From: Phytophthora colocasiae
Taxonomy: Eukaryota; Oomycota; Peronosporomycetes; Peronosporales; Peronosporaceae
Length of the DNA: 64,000 nucleotides
Assembly (NCBI GenBank): GCA_018806915.1
Contig: JAGKQI010000052.1
Span: forward strand, 1,364,001-1,428,000
Direction: 5' to 3'
How positions within the stretch are numbered: position 1 is the stretch's first letter; each line of letters opens with the position of its first letter. Below, in pieces: positions 50,964-62,925 of this stretch. The translations under genes were made by a program, and so were the position numbers. The notes beneath the pieces are model-generated. The model was given only the letters and a program-made list of their open reading frames with translations. It was not told the origin of the DNA and made no database searches.

Positions 50964-53900
50964 TTACAGGTTCTTCGAGTACTGCTGCGAGATCTGCGAG
51001 CGCATCTCCCACGACGACGGCGACTTGAAGTACTTCAGCATGTCTGCCTCTGTGGGCGTCGATGCTGGAGGCGCTGCAGCAGGGGCCAGACTCGCTTCAA
51101 CGATAGTGCGTAGCTGCAGGGTCGTCGTGGAGAAGACCGAAAAGTAAATCGTGATCCGCGTGCGTAGGCGCTTGATCTGACGGCCACGACGTCCTAGCGG
51201 CTCTTCTTCAGGTTCTTCAGGGGAGTCTTCTGCCTCATCCTCGTCCAGTTCTTCCTCCTCTTCGTCATTCTCCACTGCTTCCAGTACGTTATCGTCGGGC
51301 CAGCGCATGAACTGCACGGCCACGGCGCTTCCGTTCGAGTCGTCAATGCCACGAACGCGCCACGCACGATACGCCATGAGCGAGCGCTTTCGAGACCATC
51401 CGAACGGGAAATAGTCTTGTGGGAGCACAACAGTAGGCTCCTGCTGGTCCAGTTGCAGTAGAAACACCGCGTCTGCAGACACCAAACTGTTGGGCAAAGT
51501 CAATGTCATGGTTGTCTCTGTCTCCGTGATGTGGAACGTCTTGGTTGTGTGCGCGTGGATGCAACGCGCCAGCCACGAAAGCGACGATGCAGCAGTAGCC
51601 GATCGAACTGAAGCAACGCGTTGAGGCTGTTGCATGTGGTGCTCGTCTGGCTCGCCCTGGCGGTTCCATTCGCCTGTTAGACCTGTGGCGCCTGTGAGTG
51701 CAGCCTTACGCAATGAAGTCGCCACTTCCAAGTCCTGTGGGGACGGAACGGCGTCCTGAATGGCGCGATAGTAGTCCGCGAACATGTGCATATACGGTAG
51801 CGGACGTAGGGCACCTTCCTCTTTGTCTCCAGCTTGTTGTTGATCATCATCGTCCAGCACAACCCACCAGGGTTCCTGCATGAGCCACGGCTCACAACTC
51901 TTCAACATTTCGTAGAGATCCCATTCCCCTTCGTCTGCAGATTCTGCATCTCCCCACGATTTGTGCATCCGACGGGGGAGACGAGACACCTGAGCTTCTA
52001 CCGAGTCGTTCAGTAAGTCCACAAGCTGTTGGTAGGCTGCCAACACACCACGTCCAGCTTGGGCACAGTCTCGCATCTTTTGGCGCATGTCTTCCAGTAG
52101 TCCGGAGGCTACGAGCGACGTGCAGACGGTGACGAGATTGGAGCACAAGTACAGTAGCTTCGGGTTGCTAAGCGGGATCTGAACCAACGTGCACTTCTTA
52201 CGCTGCGTCTGGTTGGCTGGGGGCGTCGTCGGCATGGGAGGGGTAATCATCTCGAACGAATGACGATACACCTTTGGCGTGGGGTCCGTGTGCTTCGCCA
52301 CCTCTTCGAAGCGATGGATGCGCTTAACGATCGTGAAGGCGAGCTGCAAAATACGTGCACGGCGGTACAGTTCGCTGTCTGTGGGGACAGGGGCCACCAT
52401 CGGAGGCGTATAACCTGGTGACGAGACCGGTGACAGAGTGGGGTGAATCTTCTCGGACGCCTCAATGGCAGCAGTGATGGCCTTGTCCGAGTCAGTGGAG
52501 CGATTGCGCTTCCGGTTGAGGAAACTGTCAGGTGAGGATCCCGGTGGCATGCGCATCATGGGGATTCCACCTCCTTCCGGGATCATACCTTGAAGATTAC
52601 TCGACCAGGTGTCACGACGCGCATACGGGTACGGCCTGGCGGAGGCATACGCGTGCTGGTGCAGAGCAGCAGCTGTAAGACGCGTCGTATTCGTAGGAGG
52701 AAGTCCAGAGCCAGAAGACGAAACCGAGCTGGAGGGAGTGGAGTTGCCCATCGGCGTGCTGGAGTAAGGCGAGTGGCTCTCCAGTCGCAGCTGCATCATA
52801 CCAGTGATAGGAGTAAGCACAGGAACGGGTCTGTGCTGGCGCGACATACTCATCGGGTTGGAAACAGGCATCGGAAGTGCTGCCAACGAGGAACGTCGGT
52901 TGTGAAACACGCGATTACCTCCATTCGACCGTGGAGTCGCAGAATTCAGGAAGGATCCAACACCGGGAAGAGAAGGCGTCGACGCGCGGTTCTCTTGCAG
53001 TCCTTCGAAGTGCGGCGGGTGCGTAGCTGAAAGCGATAGTCGCTGCGGTTGTTGGAACTGCTGCTGCTGCTGCATCTGCTGTTGCTGCTGGATGGTAGGG
53101 AACGAGATCGTCGAGAAATAGTCCGTCTTAAGAGAAGCCGAACGAGTCAATCGCTTCCTTTCACGTCGCGCAGGATCACGCTGTCCCATGAATCCCGTTG
53201 GTGGTCGCTGTTGTTGAGCAGCGGCATACATGGCTGCCGCATTAGCCGTCGCTGAATTCGCCCCACTGCCCAGCAATTCATCAATACTCCTCCCATTTTG
53301 TGTCAATTCCGGCGGAGATCCAGCAGCGGGTCCTCTTGTAATTGCCATCAAGTTCTGCAATCCAATTGCAGCAGCCGAAGTCGGTGTCACTCCGTTCGCA
53401 AGCGCTGTCTGGTTCATAGGCGAGCGAAAGGTCTTCCTGGCTTTACGACTCGAAGAAATCCGGAAAGCAGGCGACGCTAGAGCTGCCACACACGTCAACG
53501 TGTTGGTATTTCCACTGGCACTTGCATCGAAGACGTAGACCTTGAACACGTGCAAGTTCTTGCAGTTAAGTCTCGACGACTGCCATCCGTAGTGCCACGA
53601 CTGGCGGTTGCCATTGAGCAAGAAACACGTACTTCCTGCAGCTCCAGTTGGGCCATTGGGTACCGCTGTACCTCGAAACCAGCGGCCGAACGGTTGATCG
53701 GGCATCTTGACGTCATCAAAAAGCTCTTGGCGGGGGTATTCCCTGCCCACAACGAGGCTGCTACGACCCAAACTCGTGTCCACAGTGGTGGGAGACGGCA
53801 GTGTCTTGTTGGCAGATTGTTGCTTAGCCACTTCCTCGAATCTACCCAAAACCAATTGGCAATTGGGTAGGAAACACTCAACAATCAGTCCAGAACCACA

Positions 53901-54292
53901 GAAGCTCTTTGGGTTGTGTCCTCCACAGCAATGAGGGAAGCATCGTAGATTCTACAAGGGTAAGAACAACAATAGTATTAGTCAGTACCTATTTTAGAAA
54001 TTTAGGATCTGGAACACCTTACCTTGTGTCCGCTAGCTTTATTACTTCTACTCAGAATAAGAAAGAATGTTTTGCGTAAGTAAAATATAAATAAGAAATC
54101 GTTTGTAAATCAAGAAAATAAATACACAGTTAAGTACCTCAAGTATTCGCTCGTGAAGAGCTCCTTATCGCACTGGTTGTGGGTGAACCGGCAGGCGTCC
54201 GACGTCTCGTCCGACAGACTCTCGGAGCTGGTGCTGTCCCCCGCCTGGAAGGCTGCGTACGCCGCGCTGTCCTGCATCCACTGGGTCGCCAT
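50964..54292 (-). CDS. 1054-residue oomycete protein, three exons with a microexon
   Basis: Exons 54292-54138, 54044-54023 (22 nt) and 53951-50964. The first exon codes for an acidic start, then a Cys/His-rich stretch that continues across both introns (CRFTHNQCDKELFTSEYL ... CFPHCCGGHNPKSFCG) and probably binds zinc. The long third exon is Gln/Pro/Ser-rich in its first half. A helical domain follows around 52380-51700 (LYRRARILQLAFTIVKRIHR, KLLYLCSNLVTVC), then an acidic cluster and a C-terminal block with RTRITIYFSVFSTTTLQL. No known family was recognised. Reading frame and splice phases support a live gene. Its 3' end converges with the NF-YB-like gene. Confidence 0.8.
54023..54044 (-). 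other. 22-nt microexon
   Basis: Bounded by GAAG before and GTAAGG after (minus strand). It codes for the last two bases' partner of a Ser codon plus NKASGHK. Only its inclusion brings exons 1 and 3 into the same frame. Confidence 0.65.
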
Positions 54293-54555
54293 GGCGCTTT
54301 CGCTTCTTCCCCCACTATTGACAGTGATCTCCCGCTACGTCTCGACTCGGGCTTGGAGAAAGCGGGAGTCGGCTCTTCTATGATACTTCCTGCTCTCTTC
54401 TGCGAGAAGAGTAGCGACAGGCGACACCGGGTTTAAAACAAGTCACAACAGAACGACACGTAATTTTCAACCAGTCATATGAGACCAATCACAGAAAAAT
54501 CATAGCGAAATGACCCAGAATGGCACATGGCGAACGTCGAGCATTACGCTCTTCA

Positions 54556-55110
54556 TTACGTCCTAAAGCTACTGTTTTGTCCCTTTGGACAGTAAAGAAG
54601 ACTCTTCTTCTTACTAGTACTGCAGTGCAAGCTCGTATCGACCCAAAGCTTCAAAGATATCACGCTGTTCCGGCCTAATGAGTCCACCGCAGTGAGGGTG
54701 GACCTTCTGCTGGCACGCAGATCCCGGACTTGAGTGCAGGTCCCGTGCGATCCGACAATGACCAGGACGGCGGTGTCCACTGCGACGTTCTCGGAACACG
54801 CCCGTGCCATTTGATGGGGGTTTGTCGGCGGCAAAATTTAGTCTTCTCCCTCATCGTCGTCCAGCCGTCTTGCAATGGGAAGGAAGATTCTTCCTCGCAT
54901 GATGCAGGTCATCAGCGCTTGGAGACATGGAGGACTTGGACAGATAAGCAATCTACTGCGTCGTGCTCTCGCGACGACTCCACTTGTCTCGAGTGGACAG
55001 AAACTTCCAGCCCAGCACTTCGTCGCCTTGTTCTTCCAGATCACGGACGTCATCGCTATGTTTAGCGTCATTCGTCTCGCCTGCAGGTCAAACGCACATC
55101 AAGTTAGCTC
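54556..55110 (-). other. Possible small minus-strand gene, unresolved
   Basis: Three minus-strand stretches look protein-like in different frames: ETNDAKHSDDVRDLEEQGDE (about 55090-55030), KSSMSPSADDLHHARKNLP (about 54930), and HPHCGGLIRPEQRDIFEALG (about 54705-54645), ending in a stop at 54614. An acceptor-like CTGCAG lies before the first. I could not join them with sound splice sites. It is either a small multi-exon gene or chance. Confidence 0.25.
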
Positions 55111-55194
55111 CGGACAACTTCAACAAGGCCACTACAGTCACGTCCAGTGCCACTTTGCACGAGCCAAAGCTCCAGAGCCACACGAACGCACTCC

Positions 55195-55869
55195 ATGGAC
55201 CCGGCGGCGCAGCTCCGGCATCAACCGAGCGGCCCAATCACCGCCACGCTCAGACACGGCTCGTCCACCCGCCAGAGGGCGGCGCTCCACTTGCCTCTGA
55301 CCAGCGCGCGAGCCAATGCTGACGCGTCGCAGTTTTTCTCCATTGAGACGCGGCTTGAGCTCAAGTCGCGACTCACCAAACTGCAGCAACAACTGGTTCC
55401 TCTGCTGGTACAGGCTAAATTGGCCTGGATGCGGTGCTTCGGTGAATCTCGCACGTCGGCGTCTCGCTTGGCCGCTTTGCAGATGGTACAGCTCGGAGAA
55501 GGATTGGCTGCGAGTCTTTCGCGTGCCTTCGACTTGGCGGCAGGTGCAGCGACTGCACCACTGGTCGAGTACCAAGCTCTGGTCACGCGCGTAGAGTCCG
55601 AAATGGCTTCGTTTCAAGACCTTGTCACCAACGTAGTGCACGGCAGTTATCCACAACCAGAACGCCAAATTCCAGATGAAGAAGACGAGAACTGTTCAAG
55701 TGACGAAGAAAAGAGCGAGAACGATATTCAAGAAGAAGCAACGTACCTGAATCGACCCGTGATTTTCGATCTGCCATCCATGCAGACGTACTGCAAGCAC
55801 GTCGCCCCTCCGTACTCGTCCTATCTCCCGAAAAACGCCAAGAAATCATCGCCGACGAAGCACTTGTAG
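55195..55869 (+). CDS. Unknown 224-residue helical protein
   Basis: ATG at 55195. A mostly helical protein: residues about 40-150 are Leu/Ala-rich helices (LELKSRLTKLQQQLVPLLVQ, MVQLGEGLAASLSRAFDL), then an acidic Glu/Asp/Ser segment and a short tail (PPYSSYLPKNAKK). No signal peptide or membrane span. No family recognised. Codon use and an uninterrupted frame support a real gene. It converges with the RING-PX gene, 76 bp apart. Confidence 0.65.
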   Translation: MDPAAQLRHQPSGPITATLRHGSSTRQRAALHLPLTSARANADASQFFSIETRLELKSRLTKLQQQLVPLLVQAKLAWMRCFGESRTSASRLAALQMVQLGEGLAASLSRAFDLAAGAATAPLVEYQALVTRVESEMASFQDLVTNVVHGSYPQPERQIPDEEDENCSSDEEKSENDIQEEATYLNRPVIFDLPSMQTYCKHVAPPYSSYLPKNAKKSSPTKHL

Positions 55870-55945
55870 CACAACAAGAATGATTAACCCCTATATATTT
55901 ATACATACTTACCATTTGAAGTCTCCGCTGCAACTCGTATTTCTC

Positions 55946-58234
55946 CTAGCGCTGTGCACCGAGAAGCTGTTGCTGCGACGCCTGGAACAATTTTCGTTTG
56001 GTTCTCGCCAGTTTGTGCATCTCGCTTGTGTTCTTACGAAGCACGTCCAGAACAAATTGAGAGCGGCCAGGATCCAGCACCGCCACCTTCTCGTTCAACT
56101 CACGTCTGTGTGTTGCCAATTCCTCGCGTTTAAGATTCACAGCGGATAGTCCTTCGCTCATTGAACTGCTTGCGTTGGTTTCTTGCTGAGTTTGGAGCGC
56201 TTCTTCACGACTGCGCACACGCGCAAAGGCGTCCTCGATGCCGCCGAGCTCCAGCGTCTGCATGCGTACAACTTCCAACAGTGCGTACTCCATGCAGTCC
56301 GCGTCGTTCTTCGTGTTCAGAGATATAGAGCTAAACACTTCAGGTGCTCGCTCTCCAAAGGCTCGAGTCTCCATATCATCATCTTCATCATCTGGAAGAG
56401 TCCTTACGTCCTGAGAGGCTGCAAGTCGTTGACGACGACGTACCGCATGACCTTGATCAAGTTTGTTCATATCGTGGAGCAGCTCGCACATACGATGGAG
56501 ATGATGCGACTGCTGTCGTGAAGCGCGCGATAGCTGACTTCCCTTTTGTGCGACGGACTGGTACGACCTAGCTACGTCAATGTATCTGCGTCGACGTTCA
56601 ATGTTCGCCTGTGTGGCTGCATCCGCTCCTTCCGCCTCCACGAAGCTCTTCGACAACTCCAGCTCCGGGTCCTCTGGAAGCCCAGCCGTACCAGTCTTCG
56701 TGCCGATTCCACTGAGGGCTGTGCCGGTTGTGGTGACCAGCTTGGCCGCACTCGACGTAATGGCTGACACGGCCCCCCACGCACTCCAACTGCTGCTTCT
56801 CTTGCTCAACGTCGAGTCTTTCGAAGCTGAAGGTGGACTGCTCACGGGAGGAGACGAGCTTCGAGACTCCACATCGTCGTTGGGCATGTCGCAATCCACC
56901 GAAAGCAAGTCATCTCCATCGACGCTGCTGTAGTAACTGGACGTAGCACGTCGGAGACTTTCCAGCTCTTCTGTCGTAGACAATAAGAACGCTCGAACTT
57001 CTTCCGTCACTGCGAGATGTGGTTGTCGTAGTACACCACGCAAGAACGCTTGCAAGTAGCGCATACGTTCTCCGACAAACTCCTTCTCCTTGTTGAAGAA
57101 AATCTGCTTCCCAGGCACACACGGTACCAGCTCAAACGGGAACTGACGCTGTAGTTCACGTTGCAGCCACACAAAATCACTGTACCGACGGTACACTTTC
57201 ACTGAAGAGCTCGGTTCTTCCACTTGGCGTAGACGCGTCCACGTCTTCGCTGCCTGGTACGGGTCAATAGCTTGGGCACCTTTCGTAGTGTCACTAGCGA
57301 TGCTAATCACCGCGTACCTCGTGTAGGGCATGAGCCACGAGCCTACCGTCATAGGATCAGCCACCAGAACAACCAGTTTACTGGGATCATGACGTCCAGC
57401 ATGCAGCGAAAGCTGTGCACGGACACAATCGACCTGTTGCTGCAGCTGTTCAGCCTTGGAGTGCAGTTCCTTCACCACCTGAGCAGCACTTGAAGCATCA
57501 TGTTGCACGCGCGCAAGTTGCGCCGCGTCATTCTGCAACTGGAGCTTTAAATTCTCCGTCTCTGCCTGCAGAGCTTCAGCTTGTTGAGAAGCTACTAGAG
57601 CTCGGTGTCTGGCTTCCTCTGCCAATTGCTGAGCTCTTTTCTTCTCCTGTTCATTAATCTCCACCTGTTTCGTCAGGAATTTAGCACGTTGAGAAGCTTG
57701 AACACTCTCCCTTTGAGCTGTACGAGCATGTTCCTCGGCTTCTTTAGCCAATTGCTCCTTCTCCTTTAACTGAGTCATCCAAATCTCCTTGAATCGACGT
57801 AATTGCGTCTGAGTCTGAGTCTCCATCTCCTGTCTAGCTCGTACCAGCTCAAAGTTTTTAGGTAGAGCGCGTGCTCCGATGGTCCCATTGAAACTTGTCA
57901 CTCTACGACAGGTAGGGCACTCCATAGTAGCCATTTCTTCGCTCTGGGGGCCTGCATGGTTCGCCCAGCCATCTAAACAGCTCTGTTTCCAGGGTAGTAT
58001 GATATCGCATTGAAGTTAATATTTAACAGGGGATGGGGTTAGGAAATGTAGAACGCGCCCTACCTGGCAGTAAGTATGGCCACAGGCCAAGAGGCGTGGG
58101 ATATGACCATCCTCGCTGTCATCGTCGTCGTAAGGCTCGTTACACAGCTCGCACTCGAGGCTGTTGTCCACCAACTCACGCCACATGTGGTCGTCCACCT
58201 CCACGGGAACTGCTGCTGCCGATCCGTTATGCAT
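55946..58234 (-). CDS. RING-coiled coil-PX protein, two exons
   Basis: Exons 58234-58064 and 57982-55946 make 735 residues. A C3HC4 RING is built from both exons: Cys28, Cys31, Cys51, His53, Cys56 in exon 1 and Cys59, Cys79, Cys82 in exon 2. A long coiled coil (about 100-255) follows, then a PX domain (about 260-395) with RRYSDF at 322-327 and VPGK. The C-terminal region is helical (FVLDVLRKNTSEMHKLARTK), like sorting-nexin tails. Likely a phosphoinositide-bound E3 ligase on endosomes. The domain order is reversed relative to the PX-RING array at 7.6-11.4 kb. The 81-bp intron has GTAGGG and AAACAG borders. Confidence 0.88.
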
Positions 58235-58835
58235 ATCTCTCGATGGTAGAACGCTGCGGAATCGGTTGTTTTCTTTCTGTCAGTAGAATGGAACGATATG
58301 ATCATATCATATTGAGGTATGACTACATCATATCGAATTCCGATGAGTGTCGAAACAAGTAATGATACCTAATGGCTTCCTGCATGTTCGGGATACTTGG
58401 CGCCACCGCTTGTGTTTCGCCGAAGTAAATGTCGTTGCGCAGTCTCCACGTTGCGTAGAATACTATCGCAGAGGTTGTTAGTTGCTGGCGGCTGGACGAA
58501 AATGGAAAGTGAACACGAGAAGACTAACTGAAATTCCAGATACTAGTAGTAGTACTTAAGTTGCCCACAAGAACTCTATAGTATAGCGTGCGAAACCAGA
58601 GCCAAGACGTCGGAACTCGAGGCAGTTTTGCATCCGTGAGAAACACTCCTATAATGATATTGAACGTATTCCGCTAGATGATAGGCAGACTCAGGTATAA
58701 CACACCCGGTGTATGTACAGAATGTAAAGAGCAGTCTTGCCACACTCGAGCGATAATCTGTCGCGTTGTACGCTTTTATTACTAGGAAATCAATGATTTT
58801 CTTGCGCATTCCACGTTCGCATCTCATTCTTTTGT
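58235..58835. other. Intergenic, no gene seen
   Basis: Contains an AT-rich ATCATATCATATTG repeat-like stretch near 58300. Otherwise it is upstream sequence of the RING-PX gene and the 3' flank of the protease. Confidence 0.5.
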
Positions 58836-59612
58836 TCATGCCAGGCACGTTCCATTGATAATGGAGTCGATCCAAGGACGAGCATGAGAGATGCGGGCAT
58901 ACACACCCGGACCGCCTTCCATGCCACAATGCGTCGGACCAAAACTTGACACACCGATGAGGACGTCCTGCGAGGTCGATTCCAGGACAAGTGGGCCACC
59001 CGAGTCCCGCTCACACGAGTCTTTGCCCGCTACTCCTCCAGCGCAAACCATCGAGCTGTCCCCGTCCATTGTTTTCGTGCAGTTTTCGTCATCCCACAGA
59101 GGAAGTTCCACTCCTCGTAACTCGTAGGAGACTGTACCATTGTCAGTGGTGTAACCCCACCCGAGCGCCTTTGCCAGTTTGCCTGGAGCAAAGTCGGAGT
59201 CATCGGCAGCTGCGAGCTTGGCAGGCGTGAAGGAGCTAGGCTTCTCTAGTTCCAGAATGGCGTAGTCATTGGGAAATTCTCCTGGCACGAAGTCGGGGTT
59301 GTTCATGATGGAAACCACCTTGATCTGCTCGCCGTCGCTTGTCCCGTTGATGTAGTGCGAGCCTACTGAAACCCAACGGATGTCGTAGGTACTGCTGCAG
59401 TGGGAAGCTGTGATCACGTGCTTAGGTGAGATGAGAGTGCCACCGCAAACATTGTTGCCTTCAGCAGTTCTTCGAATTCCAGCCGTGTAGGTTTTGGATC
59501 CGGCAGGGACGATCTCTCCTCCTAGTATCAACCTGCGCTCGACGGCAATGGATGGAGAAGTCCAAGCAAGAATGAAGCACAGACTGGCGACAACGGAGGG
59601 GATTTTCACCAT
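58836..59612 (-). CDS. Secreted trypsin-like serine protease (S1 family)
   Basis: 258 residues with a signal peptide (1-23), a short propeptide ending in Arg, and the mature start LILGGEIV. The catalytic triad is complete: His71 (TASHC), Asp116 (NDYAIL), Ser204 (DSGGP). Asp198, six before the serine, predicts trypsin-like cleavage after Lys or Arg. The usual Gly just before DSGGP is Arg (Cys-Glu-Arg-Asp-Ser), which would disturb the oxyanion hole. Oomycetes secrete S1-like proteins, including glucanase inhibitors that have lost the triad; this one has kept it. Role inferred: extracellular protease or protease-like effector. Confidence 0.9.
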   Translation of the reverse strand: MVKIPSVVASLCFILAWTSPSIAVERRLILGGEIVPAGSKTYTAGIRRTAEGNNVCGGTLISPKHVITASHCSSTYDIRWVSVGSHYINGTSDGEQIKVVSIMNNPDFVPGEFPNDYAILELEKPSSFTPAKLAAADDSDFAPGKLAKALGWGYTTDNGTVSYELRGVELPLWDDENCTKTMDGDSSMVCAGGVAGKDSCERDSGGPLVLESTSQDVLIGVSSFGPTHCGMEGGPGVYARISHARPWIDSIINGTCLA

Positions 59613-61162
59613 GTTGGTGAGATTAATGTGAGGTGTGAACGGAAAACTGTGAAGTGGTTGAGTGTCCGGCAGATCAATGACTGTGGTAGGAACGAGGTTC
59701 TACAGCACGATCGATGTTTGCATTTCCATATGGTTGCAGGACATGCCGCGATCAAAAGACGTGACCAAACATTGGTATTCGAATACACATGGTAACTGTA
59801 TCAGATTAGATAGCCAATAGGAATAGGAATCAGGTAGTACCTTTAATTAGTAATTCCAGTGCAGATGTAGGAGAGGCTGTGGAGCCCAGCAGCTCCATCC
59901 TCTCCGAACTGCAGGGAGGGCAGCACTTTGTATTCTGCGCCCGACCCCAAACAACTCCCTCCTTGAGTTCAATTTTGAATCAGTAACCACGTTGTTCGTT
60001 CGGTGTTCAAAGAGGAATTGACAAAGGTTTCACGCCATCGTGCTCAACGCCATATTTGAAATTCAATATGGTAAGCACATAATAGCCCGACGCAACACCA
60101 GCCCGTTCCTGAGCAACAGCAGTGCCCGATTACGCGGTAATTCACTCTCATAATTTATGAATGGTTTTTTATAATTATTTCCTTTTTAAATCCAACAAGT
60201 TAGTTATTCTGGTTTTTTTGGTTTTTTTTCGGTTGTTTATTCAGCTGGCGTCCTGAGCAGCCTCCGTGTGTGGATCCAGTGCACTTAAATCTCTGGAACC
60301 ATTGATCAATACGGATAAGATGCTCAGCTGTTTGAACGTTGCTATTCCGCAGCCAAGCTCGCAAGTTTAGAGACACCACCATCGTCTCTACAAGTTCATT
60401 TTCCATTTTTCAGGATGGGACGGAAACCAGGAGGCATTTGGCTTCACTTCACGCCTCATGTTGCCGGCCCGTACAAGTAAGTAGTTCGCGCAGGTGAAAA
60501 GTCTTTGCGATCAAACATCCAGGTAGATTGTCGCTTGATGGGAATTGAGAGTTTGCGAGGCTCCTCTTGACATACGCTTACACACGTCCTTCTGCAAGCA
60601 ACGCCTTGCGCTTTAAGACGCATTTCTCACTGACACTCGACACGGAGTACTATAAGTTGTAGCCAACGTCCACCTGGTACATACCCACAAACATAAAACT
60701 TTGAATTAGGGTACTGCACACCTCCAGGAGACTACTGTACTTGCTGTCCAAATGCTTACCGTGGTTAACTCAGCCGCTGCTCTTTCTTTGCTCTTGTCTC
60801 AACGGTTAATGAACCAGTCGCCCGATAGAAGACCGTTTTTAAACCGGTTTTCAACCGATATTTTTTTCCAAGTAAAAAACCAACCAATCTATACTTATGA
60901 GTCATAAACAAACACGTTGAGCACCTGCACATGTATTAATAATGGAGCACTGTCAGACTTACCACTGGTAAGTTACCAGTGTTATTTCTTTTGAATAGGG
61001 GAAACTCGCTTGCAGACTTTGGAAATGAAATGAATCGTTGAGCGCTGCAAAGGACTCGATGTAGTGGAATCTGTTAGACATTGTGAGTTGAAATGCCCGT
61101 GAATAGTCTTCAGTCCAGCTAGGAGGACCAAAACCATTCGTGTCATTCCTTAATCACTCGTC
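59613..61162. other. Long intergenic region with transposon traces
   Basis: No complete gene. At 60418 a plus-strand start MGRKPGGIWLHFTPHVAGPYK resembles the BED zinc-finger N-terminus of a hAT transposase and ends within 20 codons. AAACCGGTTTTCAACCG at about 60840 recalls the subterminal repeats of the hAT element at 12.6-17.3 kb. Probably the debris of an old hAT insertion. Confidence 0.4.
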
Positions 61163-62114
61163 TCAGTCATCTTGGTGCTCACAGTGTTGCTGCTCGGCTG
61201 TGGGGCTCGGGGGAAGAGGAGGCTTGCCATGGTAGGGTGTACTGAGAGTACGGATGCACTCTTGCACGTCAATACACTCGGTATTGTTTGGGTCGAGTGC
61301 ACTGAGGATATCATCGACCATGCAGCTCACTTCGTGTTGGTTGCAGTCTGGGAGATGCGCATACGCATTCTCAAGGATACGCTGCATTTTAGTACGGAAG
61401 ACAACCACAGGAATATCTTCCTCGTTGGGGAATAAGCTCTGTTAGAAGGGAAGTGGTGTTAGTTTTGAATTCTGTTTTTTCAAAGGATAAAATCTGCAAC
61501 ATACGTGAAATGCCCCGAGCAGGTCAGTTTCGTCGTGTGGAGGAGTGACTAACATGCCGCACAGCACGACCCATTCCTGAAGATCGATCGCCTTGCTACC
61601 TGCATTCATAAAATACGAATTGAGTGTCCAAGGCAAAACGAAGATAAAAATGTTTAAACTGACCGTCAGCATCTGCGACGAGCAAGTACTCGTCCAGCTC
61701 CTTATCACTAGGAGAGATCCCCAACAAAGTGAGAGCCTGCAGACAGCATCAATGTATAGTTTTTAAGCTGCACTTAAAACCATTCACCTACGTACCTCGT
61801 GCAGCTCCGAACGCAACATGATTCCCGAGTTGTCCGCTGTAGTAAACAGTCAAATAGTGTTAGAAGTTACAATTACAATCAATGCGAGCATTAAACGTAC
61901 TGTCGATCTGGCGGAAGATGTGATGGAAGAAGCTGACGTCTTCCGGCGAAAGCTGTTCAGAAATGTGCTCCATCTGCATTGTCTTCGCAGGATCTAGGTT
62001 CATCTTGCGCATTGCCACCTCCGTCAGTAGCTTCGAACGCCGCAGACGTGAGGCCGTGAGCCTAGCACGTCTGCGGCGCGAGTTATGGATGGACGTCGAG
62101 CGGGAGTACAGCAT
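61163..62114 (-). CDS. EF-hand calcium-binding protein, five exons
   Basis: Exons 62114-61901, 61836-61796, 61736-61664, 61599-61505 and 61438-61163 join in phase to 232 residues. All four introns have GT and AG borders (GTACGT, GTACGT, GTCAGT, GTATGT donors) and are 59-66 bp long. A basic N-terminus (SRRRRARLTASRLRRSKLL) leads to two good EF-hands whose loops span splice junctions, DTDNSGIMLRSE and DADGSKAIDLQE, and a weaker DPNNTECIDVQE. It resembles calmodulin-like sensors but belongs to no family I can name. An upstream in-frame ATG at 62195 would add 27 residues. It diverges from the CCDC137-like gene. Confidence 0.75.
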
Positions 62115-62258
62115 TTTTCCAACTAAAATTGAAACGTACACCTTGAAGTTGCCTTTTATGTAGCCATCCGTTCTAATAAAGATATCTCTTAACATAATCT
62201 CTTATAGAGAGAGTTACATCTGAAACCAGTCAATTATTGCGCACAATTGATCATCACT

Positions 62259-62891
62259 ATGGGGCGAGTAAGTGCTAAGAGGAAGCTAAAGCAATGCGAT
62301 CCGTTCTTCAAGGGCAAGCGAGACAATGGAAAGAAGGGGAAGGCGTACGACCTGCCACCTACCGAGTCCAAACGCTCCAAGAAGCGCCGTCGTAAAATAT
62401 TAAGCGATGACGCAATGGAGCAATACGTTATGCGCACTTCTGCTGTGAATGGCGATGGCTCTGGAGGGAAAAAGAAGCAGAAATTGCAGGTTGGCTCCAT
62501 CCGAGAGGGTGAATCTATGCGTGACTTCAACAAACGCATCAGTACGGAGGTTAAACGCGTCATCTATGACGCAGCCAAGCAGGGAAGACGCAGCAGTGAA
62601 AAGCGCAAAACGTACTTAGCTAAGAAGAAGGAGAAGGCCAAGGACAAGAAGATGACGGAGCAGGAACGCTATGAACGTGACTACCAGAGCACAGGCAACA
62701 CGAAGAAGGACTTCTTCGAAGATTCAGCCCCCGTTCGCTTCGGGGAACGTGTGGATGCACCTCCTATCATGCCTAAACTATCGGGGATTTTCAAGAAACG
62801 TGCGGAACAGCTTGAACAGCAGAAGAAGAAGATGGAGAAGAAGAACGCACTGGCAGCTGGAGCTCGTGTCATCAAGAGAGCCAAGAAGTAG
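62259..62891 (+). CDS. CCDC137-like basic nucleolar protein
   Basis: 210 residues, Lys/Arg-rich throughout (KRSKKRRRKIL, KKKQKL, KKKEKAKDKK), with a helical middle (ESMRDFNKRISTEVKRVIYD) and RFGERVDAPPIMPKL near the end. The order basic region, helix, FGE-x-PP resembles vertebrate CCDC137, a nucleolar RNA-binding factor. The match is by pattern and not strong. ATG at 62259; no intron. Confidence 0.6.
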   Translation: MGRVSAKRKLKQCDPFFKGKRDNGKKGKAYDLPPTESKRSKKRRRKILSDDAMEQYVMRTSAVNGDGSGGKKKQKLQVGSIREGESMRDFNKRISTEVKRVIYDAAKQGRRSSEKRKTYLAKKKEKAKDKKMTEQERYERDYQSTGNTKKDFFEDSAPVRFGERVDAPPIMPKLSGIFKKRAEQLEQQKKKMEKKNALAAGARVIKRAKK

Positions 62892-62925
62892 AAGGGAAGA
62901 ACAATACATTTCTGTCGTTTAGCAT

